Source: Streptomyces sp. NBC_01353 (lineage in GTDB: Bacteria; Actinomycetota; Actinomycetes; Streptomycetales; Streptomycetaceae). Taken from it: a DNA stretch of 64,000 nucleotides. Positions 42,651 through 51,092 of this stretch are shown here, in pieces. Where the stretch lies: NCBI RefSeq assembly GCF_036237275.1, contig NZ_CP108352.1:1674001-1738000 (forward strand). The letters run 5' to 3'. Within the stretch, counting starts at the first letter, position 1. The number at the start of each line of letters is the position of its first letter. A program made the translations under genes and the position numbers. Under the pieces are notes generated by a model that was not told the DNA's origin, made no database searches, and was given only the letters and a program-made list of their open reading frames with translations.

Positions 42651-43476
42651 ACTGCTCCTCCACCGCTGCGGAGACGATCGTGGTGACCGCCTTGAACGTG
42701 CGAATGCACTCGTACATCGTCCCGCTGGTGTACGCGACCCGGCGCTCGCCGTTCCGCACCACGCCGGGCACGACCGTGGCGGAGGCGGCGAGATGCTCGG
42801 CGTCGAACTCCAGCTCCACCGTGAACGGTCCACCCCGCACCGGCTCGTGTCGTACGGCGAGGGCGGTCGCGGACTTGGCGGCGGCCCTGATCTCACTCGC
42901 CGTACGCTTCGGCGTCCGGCACACCGCGGCGTACCGCGAGACGTGGTCCTTGACGGCGACCTTGCATGCCTCGGGCGCGTATCCGAGGGCGTCGTCGCAG
43001 GTCAGGTCGTCGCCGGTGACGAGGACGACGGGCACGCCGTACTCCGCGACGACATGGGCGTTCAGCAGTCCCTCGCTCGCCCGCTCGCCGTCGAGCCACA
43101 CGCCGGTGATGGAGTTGGCGAGGTAGGTGTGCGCGAGGACGCCTTCGGTTCCCGCGCCGGTGTGGTAGCCGACGAACGCGATGCCGTCGACGTCCTCGTG
43201 CTGCACCCCCTCGACCATGGAGAGGGTCTTGTGCCGGCCGGTGATCATCTCGGCCCGCTCGTCGAGCTGTTCGAGCAGCAGGTTCCGCATGCTCCAGTGG
43301 GCCTCGTTGATCAGCACCTCGTCGGCGCCGCCGTCGAAGAACCCGAGGACCGCCGCGTTGACGTCCGAGGTGAACATGGACCGGCACCGTTCCCACTGGG
43401 GTGTCCCGGGGAGGACGTCGCCGGGCCAGGTGACGCCGGTGGCGCCTTCCATGTCGGCGCTGATCAGGATCTTCAC
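42643..43476 (-). CDS. M55-family D-aminopeptidase (DppA-like)
   Basis: A 277-residue zinc D-aminopeptidase of the DppA family. The metal ligands expected from Bacillus DppA are in place: ISADMEGATGV near residue 5, NEAHWSMRN, VGYHTGAG and LDGERASEG, with LAHTY carrying the catalytic His. The family cleaves D-Ala-D-Ala and related D-peptides derived from peptidoglycan. The GTG start is the first of the four-gene operon M55, M20, S9, S66. A palindrome that resembles the DasR-binding site lies about 95 bases upstream. Confidence 0.93.
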   Translation of the reverse strand: MKILISADMEGATGVTWPGDVLPGTPQWERCRSMFTSDVNAAVLGFFDGGADEVLINEAHWSMRNLLLEQLDERAEMITGRHKTLSMVEGVQHEDVDGIAFVGYHTGAGTEGVLAHTYLANSITGVWLDGERASEGLLNAHVVAEYGVPVVLVTGDDLTCDDALGYAPEACKVAVKDHVSRYAAVCRTPKRTASEIRAAAKSATALAVRHEPVRGGPFTVELEFDAEHLAASATVVPGVVRNGERRVAYTSGTMYECIRTFKAVTTIVSAAVEEQYG

Positions 43477-43567
43477 GAAACCCCTGTCCCCTCACGTGCG
43501 GTGACGACGACGCTCGGCGTCACGTTACGCCCCGGGGAAGGGCCAGGCCAGGACCTCGGAAAGGAAT

Positions 43568-43583
43568 AATGGTCTAGACCTCT
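43568..43583. promoter_or_regulatory. DasR-like (dre) box upstream of the D-aminopeptidase operon
   Basis: The core TGGTCTAGACC is perfect, and 14 of the 16 bases of the known DasR-responsive element A(G/C)TGGTCTAGACCA(G/C)T are matched. It stands about 95 bases before the GTG of the M55 gene and overlaps the stop codon of the MFS gene. Confidence 0.55.
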
Positions 43584-44737
43584 ACCAGGGTGCGGCGGCG
43601 CCCGAACTCGGGCAGGAGCGACAGCAGACCGAGGACGGCCAGTACGGCGCCCAGCCAGAGCGGCGAGCGGAGCCCGTACGCGTCGACGAGTATCCCTCCG
43701 AGGGAGGAACCGATGATGATGCCGAGGGTGATGAACGAGGAGTGGACGGTGTTCACGAGCGGTCCCGCGTTGCCGGCCCGCTGGACGCGGGTGACCATGG
43801 CCGGGTTCATGGTGACACCCACCAGGCCGATGCCCGCCATGAGGACCACGACGGCCGCGCCGACATCGGCCAGCAGGGCGAAGCCGGTCAGGAACAGGAC
43901 GTTGAGAGCGAGGCCCGCGACCTGCACGCCGACGGCGCGACGGTGCGCGAGGCGGCCGACGACCATGTTGCCGATCACCGTGGCGGCGCCGTAGGCGATG
44001 AGCAGGACGGGTACGGTCCCCTCCTCGAAGCCGGTCACCTCGGTGAGGATCGGGTTGAAGTAGCTGAAGGCGGAGAAGGTCGCGCCGATGGCGAGGGTGC
44101 TGGTGGCGAGCACCAGCCACAGGCGGGGCCTGCGGAAGACCCGTACCTCCTCGCGGAAGGAGGCGCCGGCGACGCCGGGCGACTCCAGGCGCGGGACGCC
44201 CACGACCACCGCGGCCGCGGCGAGCACGGTCAGCGCGGTGATGACCCAGAACGCGGCGCGCCAGCCCAGGTGCCCGCCGATGTAGGTCGCCATCGGCAGC
44301 CCGAGCAGCATGCCGAGCATCAGTCCGTTCATCGCCACGGCGATGGCGCGGCCGCGGACCTCCTCCCGGGTCAGCGCGGAGCAGACCGAGATGGCGACGC
44401 CGAAGAAGGCCTGGCAGGCGACGCCGGTGATGACGCGGGCCACGACCATCGCGCCGTACGAGGTGGCGGTCGCGGCCAGCAGATTGCCCGTCAGGAAGAC
44501 GCCGAAGAGCACCAGGAGTGCGGGCTTGGGGCGCAGCTTCAGCACCGCGAAGGTGAGGAAGGGACCGCCGACCGCCATGGCGACGGCGAAGGTGGTGATG
44601 AGATAGCCGATCTGAGGGATGGTCACGTCGAGCCCGGCCGCCATCTGCGGCATGAGACCCGCGACGACGAACTCGCTGGTGACCATGGCGAAGACTCCGA
44701 TGGCCAGTACGTACACGGCGCGTGGCACGTGGTTCAC
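43574..44737 (-). CDS. MFS transporter, DHA1-type efflux family
   Basis: A 387-residue 12-helix MFS protein. The first helices read VLAIGVFAMVTSEFVVAGLMPQMA, which is typical of the AraJ/Ydhp-type arabinose/drug efflux group (DHA1). The divergence of function in this group prevents naming a substrate. The GTG start has a TTGGACTGATCAGT operator 27 bases upstream that matches the one before the tetR gene. The TetR gene lies upstream in the same direction, 108 bases away. Confidence 0.9.
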   Translation of the reverse strand: MNHVPRAVYVLAIGVFAMVTSEFVVAGLMPQMAAGLDVTIPQIGYLITTFAVAMAVGGPFLTFAVLKLRPKPALLVLFGVFLTGNLLAATATSYGAMVVARVITGVACQAFFGVAISVCSALTREEVRGRAIAVAMNGLMLGMLLGLPMATYIGGHLGWRAAFWVITALTVLAAAAVVVGVPRLESPGVAGASFREEVRVFRRPRLWLVLATSTLAIGATFSAFSYFNPILTEVTGFEEGTVPVLLIAYGAATVIGNMVVGRLAHRRAVGVQVAGLALNVLFLTGFALLADVGAAVVVLMAGIGLVGVTMNPAMVTRVQRAGNAGPLVNTVHSSFITLGIIIGSSLGGILVDAYGLRSPLWLGAVLAVLGLLSLLPEFGRRRTLVEV

Positions 44738-44763
44738 GTCCTTCGTTGTTCGGGAAGCAAGTT

Positions 44764-44777
44764 TTGGACTGATCAGT
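44764..44777. promoter_or_regulatory. TetR-type operator in front of the MFS gene
   Basis: TTGGACTGATCAGT with a perfect ACTGATCAGT core; the same TTGGACTGAYCAGT string precedes the tetR gene. Confidence 0.7.
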
Positions 44778-44845
44778 ACGAAATGAGGGCGCGGGCGGCC
44801 GCGGAGGGGCGTCGAGGTGACGGAGAAGGCCGGGTACTCGGCAGG

Positions 44846-45442
44846 TCAGGCGGTCAGGGCGTCCAGCGCGATGGCGGCGATGGACTCGATGACGGCGCGG
44901 TCGGCGCCGTTCTGCGCGGAGACGCGCATCCCGGCGACGGCAGCGGTGAAGAACCGCGCGAGCTCGTCGGCCCGACGGTCCCGCGAGAAGACGCCGGCGC
45001 TCTGACCGGCGGCGATGGTCGCCGCGAGCGCCGCGAGCCGGCGCTCCTGGTCCCGCCCGAGGAGCGCGGCGGCCTGGGGGTCGCGCCCGGAGAGTTCGAC
45101 CGTGCTGTTGACAACGAGGCAGCCGATGCCGATGCCCGCCCGCCGATGGGTCTCCTCCATCTCGACGATCGACGCCATGACGCCCTTCAGACGGTCGACG
45201 GGCGAGAGGGTCTCGTCCTCCAGGAGCGCGAGCTGACTGCTCGTGGTCATCTCGGTGTAGCGCGCGAGCGCCCGCAGGAACAGCGCGTGCTTGCTCGCGA
45301 AGGTGTTGTAGATGCTGCTGCGGCCCAGGCCGGTCGCCTCGCACAGATCCTGGGTGGAGGTGGCTTCATAGCCCTTCTCCCAGAACAGGTGCATCGCGGC
45401 GTCCAGGGCGCGCGCCTCGTCGAACATCCTCGGGCGTGCCAT
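44846..45442 (-). CDS. TetR-family transcriptional regulator
   Basis: A 198-residue repressor. Residues about 8-55 are the TetR helix-turn-helix (ARALDAAMHLFWEKGYEATSTQDLCEATGLGRSSIYNTFASKHALFLRAL), and the rest a helical ligand-binding domain of the TetR_C_16/YxaF kind. Matching operators in front of itself and of the MFS gene mark it as autoregulated and as the repressor of that efflux pump. The inducer is probably a substrate of the pump. Confidence 0.93.
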   Translation of the reverse strand: MARPRMFDEARALDAAMHLFWEKGYEATSTQDLCEATGLGRSSIYNTFASKHALFLRALARYTEMTTSSQLALLEDETLSPVDRLKGVMASIVEMEETHRRAGIGIGCLVVNSTVELSGRDPQAAALLGRDQERRLAALAATIAAGQSAGVFSRDRRADELARFFTAAVAGMRVSAQNGADRAVIESIAAIALDALTA

Positions 45443-45460
45443 GGCAGCACCGTAGCAGGT

Positions 45461-45480
45461 ATTGGACTGACCAGTTCAAT
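45461..45480. promoter_or_regulatory. TetR-type operator in front of tetR
   Basis: ATTGGACTG and CAGTTCAAT flank AC, 8 of 9 positions complementary, 19 bases before the regulator's ATG. Confidence 0.7.
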
Positions 45481-45574
45481 ATCTAATTCGGGCGATACCC
45501 CGCCAACAGGCGCGTATAGGCTTGCGGGCGCAGTTCTCCCTCCCCGAACTCCCCGACCGTCAGGAGACCTCTCG

Positions 45575-46675
45575 GTGACCACCGCGTTCGCCCCTTCCGA
45601 AACCGCCGACGAAACCCCGGACGAAGCCGCCGGGACCATCGAGGTCCCCGAGGCCCGTGAGGCGACCGACTTCGTCGTCCAGGACATGCCCGACGCGGTC
45701 GTCCGGGACGCCCGGGAGTTCGGGGTCTACGCCCGCACCGGCGGCTGGGCGTTCGCGTTGAAGGTGGCCCGGAGCGTGCGCCCGGGCGGGCAGGCGGCGG
45801 AGGACTCGCCCAAGGTGTCGGCGAAGGCCTTCGCCGAGCTGGCCGAGTGCTCCCCCGAGCGGGTCATGCGGTACTACAAGGCCTGGGACATGGCCGCCGA
45901 CGACGGGCTCGTCCCGCAGTTCGAGGCGCTGGTGCCCGGCGAGGACATCGAGCTGCCGGAGGCCGACGTCTGGCTGTCGTACTACTCCTCCCGCTCCAGC
46001 GCCTCCTCGGTGCGCGGCCACGCGATCACCGCGGCGGCGGAGGCCGAGGGCATCCGCCCGACGAAGGCGCTGGAGGTCGCCGAGAACCCGACCGCCCTGC
46101 GTGCCGCTATCCTCGCCGACCCCGGCACGGCCGAGGCCGCGCGCAGCGCGCTGCTCGACCGGATGAAGGAGGACCCGGCGCTGCAGACCGAGATGGCCCG
46201 CGCCATCGCCCGGACCGACGAGCTGAAGAAGGCCGTGGCCGGCGAGGCCAAGGCGGCCGACCGGATCGGCTACGTCCGGCAGATCGTCGAGAAGGGCCAG
46301 ATCCGCACGCCCGCCGGACAGACCGTGGAGGCGCCCGCCGCGGTGCGCGCCGAGGCGGAGCGGCACCTCTCCCTCATCGACGAGCTCGACGACTCCGAGG
46401 AGGCGGGCGAGTGGGCCGGCGAGGCCTATGACGCGGTGAAGGGCATGGTCGCGGAGGCCGTGGAGGCGGACCCGGCGCTGCGCGTCCAGGAGCGGCGTAC
46501 GAAGTTCTACAACAGCCTGCAGAAGGCCACGAAGGTCTTCGAGGAGCTGACCCTCGACGAGGTCCTGGAGGAGGACGTCCTCGAGGACGACATGCTCCAG
46601 CGCCTCGAAGCCCTTCAGGAGGCGATCGGCACCTGCATCAGCGCGCTGCGCAAGGCGACCGACGCCTCCTCCTGA
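45575..46675 (+). CDS. Conserved-looking hypothetical protein with a helix-turn-helix-like segment
   Basis: A 366-residue soluble, acidic, largely helical protein that I do not recognise. The segment VSAKAFAELAECSPERVMRYYKAWDMAADDGLVP (about residues 80-113) looks like a DNA-binding helix-turn-helix, and the rest contains long charged helices with coiled-coil potential (about residues 180-250 and 300-360). GTG at 45575 follows AGGAGA by 7 bases. It is divergent from tetR and converges on the MFS fusion gene with a 6-base gap. A regulatory or chromosome-associated role is possible but unsupported. Confidence 0.75.
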   Translation: MTTAFAPSETADETPDEAAGTIEVPEAREATDFVVQDMPDAVVRDAREFGVYARTGGWAFALKVARSVRPGGQAAEDSPKVSAKAFAELAECSPERVMRYYKAWDMAADDGLVPQFEALVPGEDIELPEADVWLSYYSSRSSASSVRGHAITAAAEAEGIRPTKALEVAENPTALRAAILADPGTAEAARSALLDRMKEDPALQTEMARAIARTDELKKAVAGEAKAADRIGYVRQIVEKGQIRTPAGQTVEAPAAVRAEAERHLSLIDELDDSEEAGEWAGEAYDAVKGMVAEAVEADPALRVQERRTKFYNSLQKATKVFEELTLDEVLEEDVLEDDMLQRLEALQEAIGTCISALRKATDASS

Positions 46676-46681
46676 TCCCGT

Positions 46682-49129
46682 TCAGTCCTCGTGGCCGAGC
46701 TGGAGTTGGCGTTCGGTGCGTCCGCCGCCCGCGACCTGGAGGACGGTGGCGACCGGCGGATAGCCCGCCGCGATGACCGTGTACTCCCCCGAGGACAGGT
46801 CCACGAAGCGGAAGGTGCCGTCGGGGCCCGTGGTCAGGGTGTCGACCACGTTGCCGGCCGCGTCGAGGAGCGTCACGCGCGCGTCCTCGACCGGCCTCCC
46901 CCACCCTTCGGGCGGGGGGACCCCCATCTCGCTTCGCTCACCGCCCGCGCGCACCGTCCCGCGCAGCATCGCGCCGCCCGCCAGCTCGATGTCCTGGCGG
47001 GTCTCGCGGGAGGCCTGCACGCTCACCGGCAGCGCGGCGGGCCGGAAGGCGGGGGCACTCGCGGCCAGTGTGTACTCGCCGGCCACCAGCTCCGTGATGA
47101 CGTAGCCGCCCTCGCGCCCGCTGCGAGTGGAGGCGACGACGTCGCCGCGTACGTCGGTGAGGGTGACCGCCGCGTCCCGTACGGGAGTTCCGTCGGCGGT
47201 CACCACGGTGCCGGCCAGCCGGCCCGCGCCCCCGAGGACCACGTCGAGCTCCACCGGCCGTTCGCCGACGGTGACGGAGACGGCCTGCGGCTGATGTCCG
47301 CCGGCGGCCGCGATCAGGACGTACGAGCCGGGGCCGGGGACGCTGAGCGCGTAGCGCCCGTCCTCGCCGCTGCCGCCGCGGCCGATCTGCTGCCCCTGGA
47401 CGTCGATGAGGGTGAGGGCCGCGCGCGGTACGCGGCTGCCGTCGTGGTGCTGGACGGTTCCGCACACCGGGAGGCCCGCGGTGTACGCGGCCGGGGCGGG
47501 GGCGGCCGACGCGCGGGCCCGGGGGACGGCGGTGGGGGCCTCGGTGGTGGGGGTGTGGTGGGACACCAGCGGTTTCTCCTTGAGGAAGAAGGCGAGGACG
47601 AGGCCGAGCACGAGGACCGGCACGAGGTAGAGGAAGATCCGCGGCATCGCGTCCGCGTACGCCTGGATGTAGGCGTCGCGCAGCGCGGGCGGGAGGGCGT
47701 GCACCGCCTGCGGAGTGATCGATTCGGCGGCCGGCAGCGGAGCCCCCGTCGTACGGGGCAGCGAGTCGGCGAGGGCGTCGTCGAGCCGAGCGGCGAAGAG
47801 GGTGCCGAAGACGGCTGCGCCGACGCTGCCCCCGATCTGACGGAAGTAGTTGTGGGCGCTGGTGGCGGTGCCGAGGTCGGTGGGGCGTACGGAGTTCTGC
47901 ACGGCGAGGACCAGGACCGGCATGACCAGGCCGATGCCGAGTCCCAGGACGGCCTGCCAGATGCTGTGATGCAGGCGCGGGGTGTCCGTCTCCATCCGGG
48001 AGAGCAGCCACATGCCGACGACGGAGACGGCGCCGCCGAGGACCGGGTAGACCTTGTAGTGGCCGGTGCGGGTGATGAGCTGCCCCGAGACGACCGAGGC
48101 GAGGACGATCCCGCCCATCAGGGGCAGCATGAGGAGGCCGGACTCGGTGGCGGTGGCGCCCTCGACCATCTGGAGGAAGGTCGGCAGATAGCTGGCGGCG
48201 CCGAAGAGCGCGATGCCGACCACCGCGCCGACGAGGCTCGTGACCGTGAAGACCGAGTCGCGGAACAGCCGCAGAGGGATGAGGGGTTCGGGCGCGAAGT
48301 GCTCGACGGCCAGGAAGAGCAGGGTGGTTCCGGCGGCGCCGCAGCCGAGGCCGATGATGACCTCGGAGTCCCAGTCGTACGCGGTCCCGCCCCAACTGGT
48401 CAGCAGCACAAGGCAGGTGGAGGCGGCGGCGAGCAGGATCGATCCGAGGACGTCGAGCCTGGCCCGTGTGCGCGGCTTGGGGAGCCTCAGCACCACGGCG
48501 ACGACGGCGAGGGTGACGAGTCCGAAGGGGACGTTGAAGTAGAAGCACCAGCGCCAGGAGACGTGGTCGGTGAAGAAGCCGCCGAGCAGCGGGCCGGCGA
48601 CGGAGGCGAGGCCGAAGGCCGCGCCCATGAGGCCCATGTAGCGGCCGCGCTCCCGGGCGGGGACGATGTCCGCGATGATCGCCTGGACGCCGATCATCAG
48701 GCCGCCCGCGCCGACGCCCTGGACGGCCCGGAAGGCGATGAGCTCGTCCATGGACCGTGACCAGCCGGCCAGGGCGGAGCCGATGACGAAGACCACGATG
48801 GCGAAGAGGAAGACGCCCTTGCGGCCGAAGAGGTCGCCGAGTTTGCCGTAGATCGGCAGACCGATGGTGGCGGTGAGCAGATAGGCGGTGATCGCCCAGG
48901 ACATCCGGTCCAGGCCCTGGAGTTCGCCGACGATCTTCGGCAGGGCGGTGGCGACGATCATCTGCTCCAGCGCGGCGAGCAGCAGCGCGAGCATGAGGCC
49001 GCAGAAGACGAGCCGGACACGACGGGGGTCGAGGACGACTTCCCCGTCGGCGGGCGCCGGTGGCTGGTCGGAGGGCGGACCGTCCTCGACGAGCGGTACG
49101 TCGTCCTTCGCCAGCGTGATCGCACCCAC
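46682..49129 (-). CDS. DHA2-type MFS transporter fused to three carboxypeptidase-regulatory-like domains
   Basis: An 815-residue protein. Residues about 40-520 form a 14-helix drug:H+ antiporter (EmrB/QacA type) with [16 protein letters not shown] as motif A and the [22 protein letters not shown] segment. After an Ala/Pro linker, residues about 555-815 hold three CarboxypepD_reg-like beta-sandwich repeats ([46 protein letters not shown], and [16 protein letters not shown]), each ending in a GxYxL/F-type strand. Such domains usually sit outside the cell; here they would follow the last helix. The third repeat is interrupted by a copy of the hairpin element. The substrate is unknown. Confidence 0.9.
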   Translation of the reverse strand: MGAITLAKDDVPLVEDGPPSDQPPAPADGEVVLDPRRVRLVFCGLMLALLLAALEQMIVATALPKIVGELQGLDRMSWAITAYLLTATIGLPIYGKLGDLFGRKGVFLFAIVVFVIGSALAGWSRSMDELIAFRAVQGVGAGGLMIGVQAIIADIVPARERGRYMGLMGAAFGLASVAGPLLGGFFTDHVSWRWCFYFNVPFGLVTLAVVAVVLRLPKPRTRARLDVLGSILLAAASTCLVLLTSWGGTAYDWDSEVIIGLGCGAAGTTLLFLAVEHFAPEPLIPLRLFRDSVFTVTSLVGAVVGIALFGAASYLPTFLQMVEGATATESGLLMLPLMGGIVLASVVSGQLITRTGHYKVYPVLGGAVSVVGMWLLSRMETDTPRLHHSIWQAVLGLGIGLVMPVLVLAVQNSVRPTDLGTATSAHNYFRQIGGSVGAAVFGTLFAARLDDALADSLPRTTGAPLPAAESITPQAVHALPPALRDAYIQAYADAMPRIFLYLVPVLVLGLVLAFFLKEKPLVSHHTPTTEAPTAVPRARASAAPAPAAYTAGLPVCGTVQHHDGSRVPRAALTLIDVQGQQIGRGGSGEDGRYALSVPGPGSYVLIAAAGGHQPQAVSVTVGERPVELDVVLGGAGRLAGTVVTADGTPVRDAAVTLTDVRGDVVASTRSGREGGYVITELVAGEYTLAASAPAFRPAALPVSVQASRETRQDIELAGGAMLRGTVRAGGERSEMGVPPPEGWGRPVEDARVTLLDAAGNVVDTLTTGPDGTFRFVDLSSGEYTVIAAGYPPVATVLQVAGGGRTERQLQLGHED
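46895..46926. repeat. Intragenic GC-hairpin element, copy 3
   Basis: CCTCCCCCA and GGGGGACCCCCA flank a short inverted centre. It lies inside the third carboxypeptidase-regulatory repeat of the MFS fusion gene, in frame. Confidence 0.55.
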
Positions 49130-49294
49130 GTGCTGCTCCCCTCGTCACGACGTCAGCGCCGCGCCATTCTTCGCATTCGGCGCGAAGCGGGAGCAAGTCG
49201 GACGGTACGGGCGGCCGATGGGGTCAGCGGCGCCGAACAGCCCTGCGCGGGGTGGCACTTGGGGCGCTCATCAGCGCGTTTACGAATGCTCCCG

Positions 49295-49329
49295 CGCCCC
49301 CTCGGCGCGCGGGCGCTCTTGAGGGGGCG
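49295..49329. terminator. Hairpin after the SRPBCC gene
   Basis: CGCCCCCTC pairs with GAGGGGGCG across a 17-base loop between the SRPBCC gene end and the start of the MFS fusion gene. The rest of 49130-49365 shows no gene. Confidence 0.5.
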
Positions 49330-49365
49330 GCGGGGAAACCACTCGAATCGGTGACCGACGAGGCG

Positions 49366-49839
49366 TTACTTCTCCACCTCCGTGGCCAGGTTGGCCAGCA
49401 CGGCGTCGTAGATGCGGCTGAGCCCCTTGGGCGCGAAGGTCTTCTCGAAGAATCCGCCGATGCCGCCGGCGCCGTTCCACACGGTGGAGACGACGGCCCT
49501 GGACTTCCCCTCGCCCGCGGGCGTCACGGTCCAGGTGGTGACCATGGAGGAGTTGCGGTCCTTCTCGACGAGCTGCCCTCCCCCATGGCCTGCGGCATGG
49601 GCGGGACCCCCAGTGGGCTCGGTGACCTCCAGAAGGCAGTCGCGGATGCGCTTGCTGGTGGCCTGGAGCTTCCAGTGGACGAGGGTTCCCTCGCCGTCGC
49701 CGCCCTCGCGCACCTCGTACTCGCTGAAGTGCTCCGGCAGCAGCTTCGCGCGCGTGCCGCCGTAGTCGGCCAGAGCGTCGAACACCGTCTCCGGGTCCGC
49801 CGAGATGATCCGCTCCGTCGTGGCCTCGACCTGCGCCAT
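49366..49839 (-). CDS. SRPBCC-family (START-like) protein
   Basis: A 157-residue protein of the SRPBCC/polyketide cyclase-like fold: VEATTERIISADPETVFDALADYGG at the start, then alternating strands with TTWTVTPAGEGKSRAVVSTVWNGAGGIGGFFEKTFAPKGLSRIYDAVLANLATEVEK at the end, including the long C-terminal helix. The family binds hydrophobic ligands. GAGGAAG lies upstream of the ATG. A copy of the hairpin element adds an atypical Gly/His-rich loop near residue 80. Confidence 0.85.
   Translation of the reverse strand: MAQVEATTERIISADPETVFDALADYGGTRAKLLPEHFSEYEVREGGDGEGTLVHWKLQATSKRIRDCLLEVTEPTGGPAHAAGHGGGQLVEKDRNSSMVTTWTVTPAGEGKSRAVVSTVWNGAGGIGGFFEKTFAPKGLSRIYDAVLANLATEVEK
49577..49612. repeat. 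Intragenic GC-hairpin element, copy 4
   Basis: CCTCCCCCA, a centre with ATGGCC/GGCAT symmetry, then GGGCGGGACCCCCA. It lies inside the SRPBCC gene, in frame, coding for the GPAHAAGHGGGQ loop. Confidence 0.55.
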
Positions 49840-49932
49840 TGCACTTCCTCCAACACGTGGTTCTTCAGGGGTGTGGCGCCCAGCCAACCACCTGGGCCCG
49901 GGCCTCCCAAATCCGGGTTGCGACGATCAAGG

Positions 49933-49944
49933 GAACATGTGTTC
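49933..49944. promoter_or_regulatory. LexA (SOS) box in front of the radical SAM gene
   Basis: GAACATGTGTTC is a perfect match to the GAAC-N4-GTTC SOS box of actinobacteria and Bacillus, 46 bases before the ATG at 49990. It is the only such site I noticed in the window. Confidence 0.75.
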
Positions 49945-49989
49945 TATTCTGTGCATACGGCTGAGGCCACGGCTACCGAGGAGGCGTCC

Positions 49990-51021
49990 ATGCGCTGGGA
50001 CAATCTGGGCGACAACCCCGCCACCGCCGCGGAGACGGCCCTGTTCGGTACGGACGCGGTCACCACCCGCACGTTCGACACGCCCGAGTTCCGTGGGATC
50101 ACCTTCCACGAGGTGCGGGCCCGCTCGATCGTGAACCGGGTGCCCGGCGCCTCACGGATGCCGTTCGAATGGACGGTCAACCCCTACCGGGGCTGCACGC
50201 ACGCGTGCGTGTACTGCTTCGCCCGCAAGACCCACAGCTATCTGGACCTGGACACCGGCCTCGGCTTCGACTCGCAGATCGTGGTGAAGATCAACGCGCC
50301 GGAGCTGCTGCGCCGCCAGCTCGCCTCCCGCCGCTGGCAGGGCGCCCACATCGCGATGGGCACCAACGTCGACTGCTACCAGCGGGCGGAAGGGCGCTAT
50401 CGCCTGATGCCGGGGATCATCGCGGCCCTGCGCGACCACGCCAACCCTTTCTCCATCCTCACCAAGGGGACGCTGATCCTGCGCGACCTCGACCTGATCG
50501 TCCAGGCGGCGGAGGTGACCGAGGTCGGCATCTCCGTCTCCGTCGGCTTCACCGACCAGGAGCTGTGGCGCACGGTCGAGCCCGGCACGCCCTCCCCGCA
50601 GCGGCGCCTGGACGTCGTGCGGACGCTCGCCGAGCACGGCATCGGCTGCGGGGTGCTGATGGCCCCGGTGGTCCCCTTCCTCGGCGACCGCCCCGAGCAG
50701 CTGCGCGACACGGTGCGCGCCATCGCCGAGGCCGGCGCGACCTCCGTGACCCCGCTCGTCCTGCATCTGAGGCCGGGCGCCCGCGAGTGGTTCTTCACCT
50801 GGCTGCGGCAGTACCACCCGCATCTGGTGGGGCGGTACGAGCGGATGTACGCGGACGGGGCCTACGCACCGACCTGGTACCAGCGTCGGATCACCCGTCA
50901 GGTCCACGAATTCGCCGCCGAGTTCGGGATCGGGCCCTCCCGTCGGGGAGCGCCGCGCCGGATTCCCGTACCGGAGGAGCCGGCGCTCGCGGGGGCTCCC
51001 GAACAGCTCACCTTCCTCTGA
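49990..51021 (+). CDS. Rv2578c-type radical SAM protein (SplB-like)
   Basis: A 343-residue protein. The Fe-S motif C-x3-C-x2-C reads GCTHACVYCFARKTH near residue 72, the form found in Rv2578c/SplB-like radical SAM proteins. Later segments (MGTNVDCYQRAEGRYRLMPGIIAAL, FSILTKGTLILRDLD, GVLMAPVVPFLGD) match this subgroup. Its reaction is unknown; spore photoproduct lyase repairs UV-induced thymine dimers. A perfect SOS box in the promoter supports a role in the DNA-damage response. Confidence 0.9.
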   Translation: MRWDNLGDNPATAAETALFGTDAVTTRTFDTPEFRGITFHEVRARSIVNRVPGASRMPFEWTVNPYRGCTHACVYCFARKTHSYLDLDTGLGFDSQIVVKINAPELLRRQLASRRWQGAHIAMGTNVDCYQRAEGRYRLMPGIIAALRDHANPFSILTKGTLILRDLDLIVQAAEVTEVGISVSVGFTDQELWRTVEPGTPSPQRRLDVVRTLAEHGIGCGVLMAPVVPFLGDRPEQLRDTVRAIAEAGATSVTPLVLHLRPGAREWFFTWLRQYHPHLVGRYERMYADGAYAPTWYQRRITRQVHEFAAEFGIGPSRRGAPRRIPVPEEPALAGAPEQLTFL

Positions 51022-51092
51022 CGGGTCCTCTGTTCGGGTCAACTCTGAGCGGAACATGTCCTTCCGGGTGCCGATCGGGGCACGGACGCCCT

